This document shows, in pieces, positions 1 through 5,503 of a DNA stretch of 5,842 nucleotides; the stretch's first letter is position 1; every line of letters starts with the position of its first letter. The notes beneath the pieces are model-generated. The model worked only from the letters and a program-made list of their open reading frames with translations, ran no database searches and had not been told where the DNA came from. This DNA is from an uncultured Brevibacterium sp. Lineage in GTDB: Bacteria; Actinomycetota; Actinomycetes; Actinomycetales; Brevibacteriaceae. The position numbers and the translations under genes were made by a program. Location of the stretch: the NCBI GenBank assembly GCA_902489215.1, contig CABTZE010000126.1:1-5842 (forward strand), given 5' to 3'.

Positions 1-310
1 GCACCGCGATGTGTGCCGATCCTGGCTGTAGGCCGTGATCGACGATGACAGCGGTGAATGAGTGCTCGGTCGTCGCATCCAAGTGTGCGCACGCTGCCGC
101 GAGCGCCACCGAGTCCGGCCCGCCGGAGACCGCGACGATGAACCGTCCCGGTTCATCCGGAAGACAGTCTGCAACGGCTCTGCGGATGGCAGCTGAATCA
201 GGGTCGAGCCGCGGACGACGGTGCTGCGGCGCTAGGCCGCTGCCGGCCTTACGCCCACTGCCAGGCCCACCGTCGCCGTCCTTGCCGCGCTTGTCCGCAT
301 TGCTTTCCAT
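1..310 (-). CDS. tilS: tRNA(Ile)-lysidine synthase TilS, N-terminal part (cut by left window edge)
   Basis: TilS is a cytoplasmic enzyme that uses ATP and lysine to modify C34 of tRNA-Ile(CAU) to lysidine, so the tRNA reads AUA codons. Reading leftward from ATG at 310-308, 103 codons are visible. The stretch VAVSGGPDSVALAAA (residues 59-73) holds the N-type ATP-pyrophosphatase P-loop SGGPDS at 62-67, and VIVDHGLQPGSA (88-99) is the usual second TilS block. The first ~55 residues are Gly/Arg/Lys/Asp-rich and look disordered, so the P-loop sits further in than in most TilS proteins. The start follows the stop of the upstream zincin gene by 5 nt, and a short AGGA overlaps that TAG stop, which suggests translational coupling. 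The C-terminal half and the tRNA-binding domains lie outside the window. The identification is firm. Confidence 0.93.
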   Translation of the reverse strand, partial: MESNADKRGKDGDGGPGSGRKAGSGLAPQHRRPRLDPDSAAIRRAVADCLPDEPGRFIVAVSGGPDSVALAAACAHLDATTEHSFTAVIVDHGLQPGSAHIAV

Positions 311-315
311 AGGTC

Positions 316-1425
316 CTACAGTGTGCCCGGAGGGTCTGACACAACCCTGGACACCCACATTTCTGGGTCATGCAGCTCTGCTGTGCTCGGCAGGGCATCC
401 GGTGAGGACCACACTCGATTGAAGCCGTCCATTCCCGCTTTGCGGATAACGGTGCGCACAAAGCGCGCTCCGTCTTCGTACTGGGCGAGCTTGTCATCCG
501 ATCCCATGAGCCGCATGGCGGCCCCGCGCAGTCCTGAGTCTGACCGGCGGTTGGCGTTGAACACGCGCCGAATGCGGCGAACGCTGGGAATGACTCGTTT
601 GCCGGCGCGGTCCATCATGACGTCGGCGTGGCCTTCCAACAGCGTCATGATTGCGGTGACGTCTTCCATTGCGCGCTGCCCCTCAGGGCTGAGTGCCGCG
701 GTCGCCAACGACACTTCGCCGCGCAGCGCCTCTGGCAGCTGACCCAGAAGGTCCCCCAGTGATTCATCCGTGTCCAGCAGACGGCCGATCCGATCGATCA
801 CCTCGTCGCGAATCCACGGTGCCAGCGCCAGCTGCACGCGGTGCGTGGTTTCGTGGAACGCAACCCACAGGCGGAAATCGCGCGGTTCGAACTCCATGCG
901 CTGTTCCATCGCGAGGATCGTCGGGGCGTTGAGGATGAGTGCTCCCGGTCTGCGCATGGGTTCGTACTGTCCCAGCACTCGGCGCGAAAGGATTCCCAGG
1001 ACAGCTCCCAGCTGCACGCCGTTCGTCCGCGCTTCGGCTCCGAAGCGAGCCGACTTCAGCTTCTGCCGAGCCGTGTTGAGAGCAGTGCCGATTCCACCTC
1101 GAGAGCGGGTGCTGTAACCGGCAGCCGTACCGGATTCTGGTGAGTCCAGGTGTTCCAGCAGCTCCGTGAGCATGAGCGCATTGGCCTTCACCCAGCCCAT
1201 CCGGTCGACCACGAGCACCCTGTCGGATGCCGCGCGCTGCCGGGCGGCGTCCTCAACCTCGCGGCTTAAGCGCATGGCGTCCAGAAGCAGGTCGAAGGAG
1301 GTTTCGGCCGCTTCGCGCATTTCCAGCACGAGGGCCTCACCCTCTGCAGCCGTCACTTTGGGGCCGGCGGGAGTGGATTCGCGGGCAGCGGCGAGCGCGG
1401 ACGGGACGTGGATGCGCACTGTCAC
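316..1425 (-). CDS. zinc-dependent metalloprotease of the DUF2342 / zincin_2 family
   Basis: This protein of about 369 residues carries a gluzincin-like HEXXH motif, HETTH, at residues 191-195 counted from the GTG at 1425. A conserved LLEGHADVMMD block follows at about 262-272 and probably supplies a further zinc ligand. This pairing is the signature of the actinobacterial DUF2342 family (annotated as zinc-dependent metalloprotease or 'coenzyme F420 biosynthesis associated'). Its substrate is not known to me. No signal peptide or membrane segment is visible, so it is probably cytoplasmic. The frame is open to GTG 1437 (373 aa), with further in-frame GTGs at 1431, 1425 and 1419. I prefer 1425 because it forms a GTGA overlap with the dacB stop (TGA 1424-1422), but no start has a convincing Shine-Dalgarno. 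It sits between dacB and tilS in one operon. F420 association is family nomenclature; nothing in the window shows F420 genes. Confidence 0.9.
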   Translation of the reverse strand: MTVRIHVPSALAAARESTPAGPKVTAAEGEALVLEMREAAETSFDLLLDAMRLSREVEDAARQRAASDRVLVVDRMGWVKANALMLTELLEHLDSPESGTAAGYSTRSRGGIGTALNTARQKLKSARFGAEARTNGVQLGAVLGILSRRVLGQYEPMRRPGALILNAPTILAMEQRMEFEPRDFRLWVAFHETTHRVQLALAPWIRDEVIDRIGRLLDTDESLGDLLGQLPEALRGEVSLATAALSPEGQRAMEDVTAIMTLLEGHADVMMDRAGKRVIPSVRRIRRVFNANRRSDSGLRGAAMRLMGSDDKLAQYEDGARFVRTVIRKAGMDGFNRVWSSPDALPSTAELHDPEMWVSRVVSDPPGTL

Positions 1426-2954
1426 CGGCACCCGCACTTGGACAGTCCGGTGACTGCCTCGTCGATCGCCTGGCGCGCACTGCCGACTCCGCCTTCGGTC
1501 ATCATCGAAAACGCCAGCAGGCGGCCGTCAGCTGTGAGAACGGTTCCCGACAGGCTAGCCACAGTTGCCAGGGTGCCTGTTTTGGCTGACACCTTTCCGG
1601 CGGCCCCACCCTCTGCGTAGCGGTAGATGAGCGTGCCGTTGAGACCGCCCACCGGCATGCTCGGAATGAGCTGCGACAGGCTGTCATCCGACTGTGCGGC
1701 GGCCACGACGATGCCGGTCAGGTCGTGCGGGGAAATGCGGTTCTTGTACGACAAGCCCGATGTGTCGTGCAAGCTGATGCTGCCGGTGTCGACGTTCATG
1801 TCGGCGAGCTGCTGCAGAACTTCCGCCGCCGCGGAGCTCCCGGAACCTTCCGCACCGCGGGCCAGGGAAACTTCCCGGCCGAGGGCCTCGGACACGATGT
1901 TGTCCGAGTGCTGCAGGGCGTGCCGCACCAGACTGGACACCGGGGCAGACTGGACTTCGGCGATGATGGCCGGGCCCTGGTGTGCACCGGCACCGTCGCC
2001 CTTCTTGTCTTCGCTGCCGTTGTCGCTGCCGTCATCGCCGGTGCCGTCCGCGTGCAGCGGCGCAGCCTGTTCGGCTGGCGGTTCGGTCTGCACATCGGGG
2101 TTGCGGATGTCGACCTTGAGACCCTTGTCGGTGAGAGCATCGGCAAAGTCGCGAAGAGCATCCCGGGCGGGTTCGGGTGTGCGCGGCGCTTTGTATTCGC
2201 CGGTCTTCGAACCCATGGAAACCATCAGCGGGTCCATGTTCGTGATGAAGCCGTATTCGATGTCGTCGCGGTCCCAGTCTTTGCTGAACCGCGGTCCGAT
2301 GTAGCGGGACACATCCGCGTAGACCTCGACGGTGTCCACACCGCGCTTTTTGAGTTCGCGCGCGGTGTCGTCTGCGAGTGTGCCCAGGCCAGCCCTGCCG
2401 TTGACGGCATCAGGGTTGGATTCGCCCTTGCCGAGCATGACGTCGCCGCCGCCAACAAGAGCCAGAGCAGCACTGGTTCCCTCTGTGGAATCCAGGCGGG
2501 CCGATGTAGTGAACGTGTGATCAGCACCCAGAGCCCCGAGAGCCGCCGCTGAGGTCAGCACCTTCGTCACGGATGCGGGCGTGCGGTCCGCCCCGGCGTC
2601 TTTCGTGTAGAGGACTTCGCCGGTTTCGGCATCGCGAATGTCGATGCCGGCCTTGCCTTTGAAGCCGCTGTCTTTGGACGCCTTGTCGACTACTGGGGCA
2701 ATCTTCTTCGGCACCGGCGCATTGGAGTTCAGTTCCGCAATATCAAGCGCCCGAGGTGGAGTTCCGGAAAGTGCGGGAGCTGGGCTTCCGCCGGAAGTCG
2801 GCACAACGGTGAGCACGCCGGGAACGGCGTCGAGAGCATCGAGAGCGGCGTATCCGGTCAAAGCGGCCACGACAATCGCGGCAACACCGCCAACGGCCTT
2901 TGCACGCCCGCGCGCGGCGCGACGCCTGTTCTTGCGGGCACGTGATCTGCTCAC
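1422..2954 (-). CDS. dacB: D-alanyl-D-alanine carboxypeptidase / endopeptidase, PBP4 family (class C PBP)
   Basis: This is a 510-residue extracytoplasmic peptidase expected to remove the terminal D-Ala of peptidoglycan stem peptides, or cut cross-links. The three penicillin-binding motifs are present in order: SVTK at 128-131 (nucleophile Ser128), SDN at 350-352 and KTG at 458-460. The N-terminus is very basic (residues 3-19), followed by a hydrophobic segment at about 21-41, so it is a signal-anchor or secreted protein. A long insert between the first two motifs, typical of PBP4, is present. A low-complexity acidic Gly/Asp/Glu stretch at about 290-326 is peculiar to this protein, as is the final CGCR with two cysteines. 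The GTG start at 2954 is well supported by GAGGTGA on the minus strand (2968-2962) with 7-nt spacing. It is the first gene of the dacB-zincin-tilS run and is divergent from ppa. Confidence 0.93.
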   Translation of the reverse strand: MSRSRARKNRRRAARGRAKAVGGVAAIVVAALTGYAALDALDAVPGVLTVVPTSGGSPAPALSGTPPRALDIAELNSNAPVPKKIAPVVDKASKDSGFKGKAGIDIRDAETGEVLYTKDAGADRTPASVTKVLTSAAALGALGADHTFTTSARLDSTEGTSAALALVGGGDVMLGKGESNPDAVNGRAGLGTLADDTARELKKRGVDTVEVYADVSRYIGPRFSKDWDRDDIEYGFITNMDPLMVSMGSKTGEYKAPRTPEPARDALRDFADALTDKGLKVDIRNPDVQTEPPAEQAAPLHADGTGDDGSDNGSEDKKGDGAGAHQGPAIIAEVQSAPVSSLVRHALQHSDNIVSEALGREVSLARGAEGSGSSAAAEVLQQLADMNVDTGSISLHDTSGLSYKNRISPHDLTGIVVAAAQSDDSLSQLIPSMPVGGLNGTLIYRYAEGGAAGKVSAKTGTLATVASLSGTVLTADGRLLAFSMMTEGGVGSARQAIDEAVTGLSKCGCR

Positions 2955-2961
2955 CGATTAC

Positions 2962-2968
2962 TCACCTC
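2962..2968 (-). promoter_or_regulatory. Shine-Dalgarno of dacB (GAGGTGA)
   Basis: The minus strand reads GAGGTGA, 7 nt before the GTG at 2954. It is a near-perfect anti-16S match and fixes the non-ATG start of the carboxypeptidase gene. Confidence 0.75.
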
Positions 2969-2978
2969 TTTCTGGCCT

Positions 2979-3006
2979 TCACTATGCTAATTCTGACGCC
3001 TGTCAA
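2979..3006 (-). promoter_or_regulatory. possible promoter for the dacB operon
   Basis: The minus strand carries a perfect -35 hexamer TTGACA at 3006-3001. At the expected distance there is only a weak -10: TAGTGA at 2984-2979 with 16-nt spacing, or CATAGT at 2986-2981 with 14. The position is right for transcription of dacB, about 25-50 nt before its start. The poor -10 keeps this tentative. The same DNA on the plus strand shows TATGCT at 2983-2988, a possible -10 for ppa, but without a recognisable -35. Confidence 0.35.
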
Positions 3007-3013
3007 TCATGGA

Positions 3014-3025
3014 ATCCTTAAGGAT
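3014..3025. promoter_or_regulatory. 12-nt perfect palindrome in the ppa/dacB divergent region
   Basis: ATCCTTAAGGAT is its own reverse complement. It lies between the divergent genes, upstream of the possible dacB -35 box and 12 nt before the ppa ribosome-binding site. It could be an operator for a dimeric regulator. I do not recognise it as the site of a specific family, and a 12-mer of this kind can arise by chance. Confidence 0.3.
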
Positions 3026-3036
3026 CATCCAGCTGT

Positions 3037-3042
3037 AAGGAG
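3037..3042 (+). promoter_or_regulatory. Shine-Dalgarno of ppa (AAGGAG)
   Basis: AAGGAG lies 8 nt before the TTG at 3051. It supports initiation at this unusual codon, and the encoded N-terminus (MELLATIEIPQGSRNKYE) fits the family. Confidence 0.8.
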
Positions 3043-3050
3043 AAAATCTC

Positions 3051-3536
3051 TTGGAACTTCTCGCCACCATCGAAATCCCCCAGGGTTCGCGCAACAAGTA
3101 CGAAGTGGACCACGAAACCGGACGGGTCAAGCTCGACCGCTACCTGTTCACCTCGATGGCCTACCCCACCGACTACGGCTTCTTTGAGGACACGCTCGGC
3201 GAAGACGGCGACCCGCTCGACGTTCTGGTCCTGCTGCACGAATCCGTGTTCCCCGGCTGCCAGCTGGATGCCCGCCCCATCGGCGTCTTCCGTATGGAAG
3301 ACGAAGCCGGCGGCGACGACAAGGTTCTCGCAGTCCTCGCTGACGACCCGCGCTTCGACGCCATCCAGGACGTCAAGGATGTCGACAAGTTCCAGCTGGA
3401 CGCCATCGAGCACTTCTTCGTCCACTACAAGGACCTCGAGCCGAACAAGTTCGTCAAGGGCTCCGAATGGGCTGGCCGCGAAGTTGCCGAAAAGATCGTT
3501 CAGGAATCGATTGACCGCTTCAAGGCCGAAGCCTGA
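3051..3536 (+). CDS. ppa: inorganic pyrophosphatase (family I, soluble)
   Basis: This cytoplasmic enzyme hydrolyses pyrophosphate to two phosphates with Mg2+, pulling nucleotide polymerisation and aminoacylation forward. The 161-residue length is usual for actinobacterial family I enzymes. The signature DGDPLDV is at residues 52-58 with Asp52, Asp54 and Asp57. Compared from memory with the E. coli active site, the other residues are also in place: Lys16, Arg30, Tyr42, Asp84, Asp89, Lys91, Tyr126 and Lys127. The start is TTG, fixed by AAGGAG 8 nt upstream and by the conserved N-terminus. It is a single-gene unit closed by a strong terminator 30 nt after the stop and divergent from dacB. Nothing is missing and the identification is secure. 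Confidence 0.98.
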   Translation: MELLATIEIPQGSRNKYEVDHETGRVKLDRYLFTSMAYPTDYGFFEDTLGEDGDPLDVLVLLHESVFPGCQLDARPIGVFRMEDEAGGDDKVLAVLADDPRFDAIQDVKDVDKFQLDAIEHFFVHYKDLEPNKFVKGSEWAGREVAEKIVQESIDRFKAEA

Positions 3537-3565
3537 CAGACAGTTGACCGCAGCTTGACTGCTTC

Positions 3566-3603
3566 AAGCGGGTGGGAGCGGAAGCCGCTCCCACCCGCTT
3601 TTT
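3566..3603 (+). terminator. intrinsic terminator of ppa
   Basis: A 16-bp perfect GC-rich stem (3566-3581 paired with 3585-3600) has an AAG loop and ends in a run of five T (3599-3603). It is a classic Rho-independent terminator placed 30 nt after the ppa stop, and it isolates the VOC gene downstream from ppa transcription. Confidence 0.95.
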
Positions 3604-3751
3604 CATGCCTCTGGGCCCCAGCAAAAGTCGATGATGACGGCGGATGGCAAGCGGCGCCTCGTCAGTTTCTGTGTGAGATGCAGACCCTCGAAATGAGAAA
3701 GTTAGGCATACCTAAGTCACACGAAAATGAGATCTGTGCCACGCTCAGGGT
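3604..3751. other. non-coding stretch between the ppa terminator and the VOC gene
   Basis: No credible gene is seen in these 148 nt. They hold the iron-box-like site (3697-3715), flanked by an imperfect direct repeat: CGAAATGAGA at 3689-3698 and CGAAAATGAGA at 3722-3732. The ribosome-binding signal for the VOC gene is weak (AGGG at 3747-3750, 1 nt before the ATG). Confidence 0.6.
3697..3715. promoter_or_regulatory. DtxR/IdeR-like iron box upstream of the VOC gene
   Basis: TTAGGCATACCTAA at 3702-3715 matches 12 of 14 positions of the right part of the actinobacterial iron box TTAGGTTAGGCTAACCTAA. Over the full 19 nt (3697-3715), 14 positions agree; the outer left TTAGG is degraded to GAAAG. 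The TTAGG and CCTAA arms are exact and have the canonical inner spacing. The site is 36 nt before the ATG of the VOC gene, where an iron-loaded DtxR/IdeR repressor could block transcription. The only nearby -10-like hexamer is GAAAAT at 3723-3728, and I cannot define a -35. Confidence 0.55.
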
Positions 3752-4426
3752 ATGAATCTGGACCATGTTTCGTTCGCCGCTCAGCAGGACGGCCTGCACG
3801 CCACGGCCGACCGTCTGGCGGAACAACTCGGCATCACCTACTACGACGGCGGAATTCACCCGCGGTTCGGAACGCGGAACCTGATCTTCCCGCTGGCAAA
3901 CGGGCACTACCTCGAGGTCGTTGAGGCCCTCGAACACCCGGCAGCACTGGCAACCCCGTTCGGACAGGCCGCAAGGGCGCGGTCAGACAAGGGCGGCGGC
4001 TGGATGGCGTGGTGCGTCAGCGTCAACAACCTGGCCAAGGTTGAAGAGCGGCTGGAGCGCAAAGCCGTCGACGGCAACCGAACCCCGGAAGGGTCGGTAG
4101 AAATCCACTGGAAGCAGATCGGCGTGAAGGGCGTCATCGCAGACGGCCAGCTGCCGTACTTCATCCACTGGGTCTCCCCCGCTGAACTGCACCCATCAGC
4201 CCGCCCGCAGAACAAGCTGGACGGCAGCGGCGAACTCACCGGCGACGATGCTGTTGCCATTGAGTCGCTGCAGATCGCTGGAAGCCGCGACCGTGTGCGC
4301 GACTGGCTGGGCACCGACGCCCACAAGCCCATCCCGGAAATCGGCATCGACTGGGTCGCACCCCACGGCGAACCTGGCATCATGTCCGTCACGTTCACCA
4401 CACCCAACGGCCGCGTCGTTCTGTAA
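3752..4426 (+). CDS. VOC superfamily protein (glyoxalase-like domain)
   Basis: This 224-residue cytoplasmic protein starts directly with the first beta-strand of a vicinal-oxygen-chelate fold (MNLDHVSFA). It continues with the block HPRFGTRN (36-43) and NGHYLEVVE (50-58), the pattern of Glyoxalase_3-like proteins. A second half holds PYFIHW (135-140). Possible metal-site residues are His5, Glu55 and His139, but the substrate and metal cannot be read from sequence. VOC proteins include dioxygenases, isomerases, glyoxalases and resistance proteins, so no specific reaction is assigned. The ATG at 3752 is the only possible start, because an in-frame TGA lies at 3728-3730 with no start codon between. 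Its Shine-Dalgarno is poor. It appears monocistronic, with an iron-box-like element just upstream and a convergent neighbour downstream. Confidence 0.88.
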   Translation: MNLDHVSFAAQQDGLHATADRLAEQLGITYYDGGIHPRFGTRNLIFPLANGHYLEVVEALEHPAALATPFGQAARARSDKGGGWMAWCVSVNNLAKVEERLERKAVDGNRTPEGSVEIHWKQIGVKGVIADGQLPYFIHWVSPAELHPSARPQNKLDGSGELTGDDAVAIESLQIAGSRDRVRDWLGTDAHKPIPEIGIDWVAPHGEPGIMSVTFTTPNGRVVL

Positions 4427-4430
4427 GGGG

Positions 4431-4458
4431 CGCGGCGCCTGCGATGTGATGCGCCGCG
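4431..4458 (+). terminator. possible hairpin just after the VOC gene
   Basis: CGCGGCGC at 4431-4438 pairs perfectly with GCGCCGCG at 4451-4458 across a 12-nt loop, starting 4 nt after the VOC stop. There is no T run, so it would be at most a weak or Rho-assisted terminator. The right arm overlaps the first unit of the repeat cluster. Confidence 0.35.
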
Positions 4459-4586
4459 TCGCCGGTCCAACGCAGACTCACGCTTTAATGCAACTTTGCG
4501 CGTATATGTGCCGCTCGGCGCTTTCGCCGCGTCGCCGTTCCAGCGCAGATTCACGCTTTAATGCAACTTTGCGCGTAAATGCGCCG
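4452..4586. repeat. two 62-nt direct repeats, 73-nt period, in a convergent intergenic gap
   Basis: Unit 1 is 4452-4513 and unit 2 is 4525-4586. They agree at 57 of 62 positions. The shared core of 27 nt at 4477-4503 and 4550-4576 is identical and contains CGCTTTAATGCAACTTTGCG. The 11-nt spacer (4514-4524) together with the start of unit 2 makes a small CGGCG-CTTT-CGCCG hairpin. The units do not encode a credible protein. I do not recognise the family; an intergenic REP-like or other mobile repeat is possible. Confidence 0.85.
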
Positions 4587-4616
4587 CATTAAAGCGTGAA
4601 ACTGCATTAGCGCGCA
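4550..4616. repeat. inverted repeats forming two alternative stems at the end of the repeat cluster
   Basis: TTCACGCTTTAATGC (4550-4564) is perfectly complementary to GCATTAAAGCGTGAA (4586-4600), giving a 15-bp stem with a 21-nt loop. A second pair overlaps it: TTGCGCGTAAATGC (4569-4582) against GCATTAGCGCGCAA (4603-4616), matching at 12 of 14 positions. The left arm of the second stem lies in the loop of the first, and the right arm of the first lies in the loop of the second, so the two are interleaved. The region could act as a bidirectional transcription barrier between the convergent genes, but no T tract follows on either strand. Confidence 0.75.
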
Positions 4617-4641
4617 AGTCTGGCCCAGCCGCCGAGCGCGC

Positions 4642-5502
4642 TCAGCCGCTCAAAATGCCCGGCACCAAAAAGCCGACCGCGTCCAGCAGGAAGTGCGCAC
4701 CGACAAACGGCATCACCCGCCGCCTGCGCATGTACAGCCAGCCGAAGATCAGCCCCATGAGCACATTGCCCACAAACGGCCCGAGTCCCTGGTACAGGTG
4801 GTAGCTTCCGCGGAAAACCGCCAGCCCCACGATGATCGCCCACGGCGACCAGCGCAGCTTTTCCAGCCGATCCCAGAAGAAGCCCAGCAGAAGCACTTCT
4901 TCCAGCACACCGTTCTTCACCGCCTGCAGCAGCAGAACGGGAACGGTCCACCACGCGGCATTTAAGTTGTTCGTCGAAATCTGCGCTGTCACACCGAGTG
5001 CCCGCCCAGCGGCATAAACAACGAGCGTTCCCGCTCCGATCAGCACAAACAGCCCGACGGCACGCCAGGCATCACCCCAAGCGGCACGCCGAGCACCATC
5101 GCGCAAAACACCATCAGACGCAGTGCCGCCACCACGAGCACCGCGCCCCGCATCCGGGCCGGCACCGCACCCCGCATCCGGGCCGACGCCTCGCCCCAGT
5201 CCCAAGCGCTCACGCACCGAGCCCTGCCCGTCAAGCCACATGAGGTACAGCGCGAGCACCACTGGCACGAGCGTGAACCCAATGCCCAGCAGCTGGTACA
5301 CCAGGTCAAACACGGCCCGCGTCGACTGGCTGTTGTTCAGCGATGCAGTGCTGTCCTTCAGCGGCGCGCGCGTGAGCATGTCCGCCAGGCGCACGGCGGC
5401 ATACACCGCCGATTGCCCCAGCGAAACTCCCGCGACCAGCAGCACCTCCGCCCGCCACCGGGTGGGGCTTCCCAGCCTCCCCGCGGACGAGGTGCCGCTC
5501 AC
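4642..5502 (-). CDS. CPBP-family intramembrane protein (Abi/CaaX-protease-like)
   Basis: From GTG 5502 this is a 286-residue polytopic membrane protein with hydrophobic segments near residues 19-40, 69-90, 149-170, 185-200, 221-230, 240-258 and 271-283. The CPBP signatures appear in order: Glu201-Glu202 (EEVLLLGFF), FRGSYH with His235, and AHFLLD with His270 and Asp274. The canonical EExxxR arginine is replaced by Leu206. The family includes prenyl-protein proteases and putative bacteriocin-immunity proteins; the role here is unknown. A Gly/Asp/Arg-rich loop at about 101-138 contains an 8-residue tandem duplication. I chose GTG 5502 because it begins 1 nt after the TGA of the upstream RND gene. 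ATG at 5568 or 5571, inside the end of the RND gene, is a longer option in a frame open to 5742. The two genes are probably one transcript. Confidence 0.85.
   Translation of the reverse strand: MSGTSSAGRLGSPTRWRAEVLLVAGVSLGQSAVYAAVRLADMLTRAPLKDSTASLNNSQSTRAVFDLVYQLLGIGFTLVPVVLALYLMWLDGQGSVRERLGLGRGVGPDAGCGAGPDAGRGARGGGTASDGVLRDGARRAAWGDAWRAVGLFVLIGAGTLVVYAAGRALGVTAQISTNNLNAAWWTVPVLLLQAVKNGVLEEVLLLGFFWDRLEKLRWSPWAIIVGLAVFRGSYHLYQGLGPFVGNVLMGLIFGWLYMRRRRVMPFVGAHFLLDAVGFLVPGILSG
5139..5186 (-). repeat. 24-nt tandem duplication in the CPBP gene
   Basis: Two adjacent 24-nt units (5139-5162 and 5163-5186) agree at 22 of 24 positions. They encode the repeat GPDAGCGA / GPDAGRGA in a hydrophilic loop between membrane segments, keeping the frame. 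It looks like a slippage expansion in a loop under little constraint. Confidence 0.8.
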
Positions 5503-5503
5503 C

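Noticed and set aside
45..422. 125-codon plus-strand frame at the left edge
   Set aside because: It lies opposite tilS and the end of the zincin gene, both of which have clear catalytic motifs.
1627..2552. Long plus-strand open frames (225 and 275 codons) opposite the carboxypeptidase gene
   Set aside because: They are mirror-image frames of a strongly supported minus-strand gene with all PBP motifs. Their composition is unlike a protein and they match no recognisable family.
3555..3755. Small plus-strand frame of 66 codons between ppa and the VOC gene
   Set aside because: It reads straight through the ppa terminator hairpin and the iron-box-like site, and has no plausible ribosome-binding site or family features.
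3662..3937. 91-codon minus-strand frame over the iron-box region
   Set aside because: It overlaps the 5' part of the VOC gene in antisense and has no recognised domain. It would place the iron box inside coding sequence.
3907..4554. 215-codon minus-strand frame opposite the VOC gene
   Set aside because: It runs antisense to a gene with a clear VOC fold and has Ser/Arg/Pro-rich shadow composition. Its start lies within the repeat cluster.
4452..4616. Repeat cluster as a CRISPR array or integron attC site
   Set aside because: There are only two direct units, they are 62 nt long, the spacer is 11 nt, and no cas or integrase gene is nearby. The inverted part does not show the attC core-site layout.
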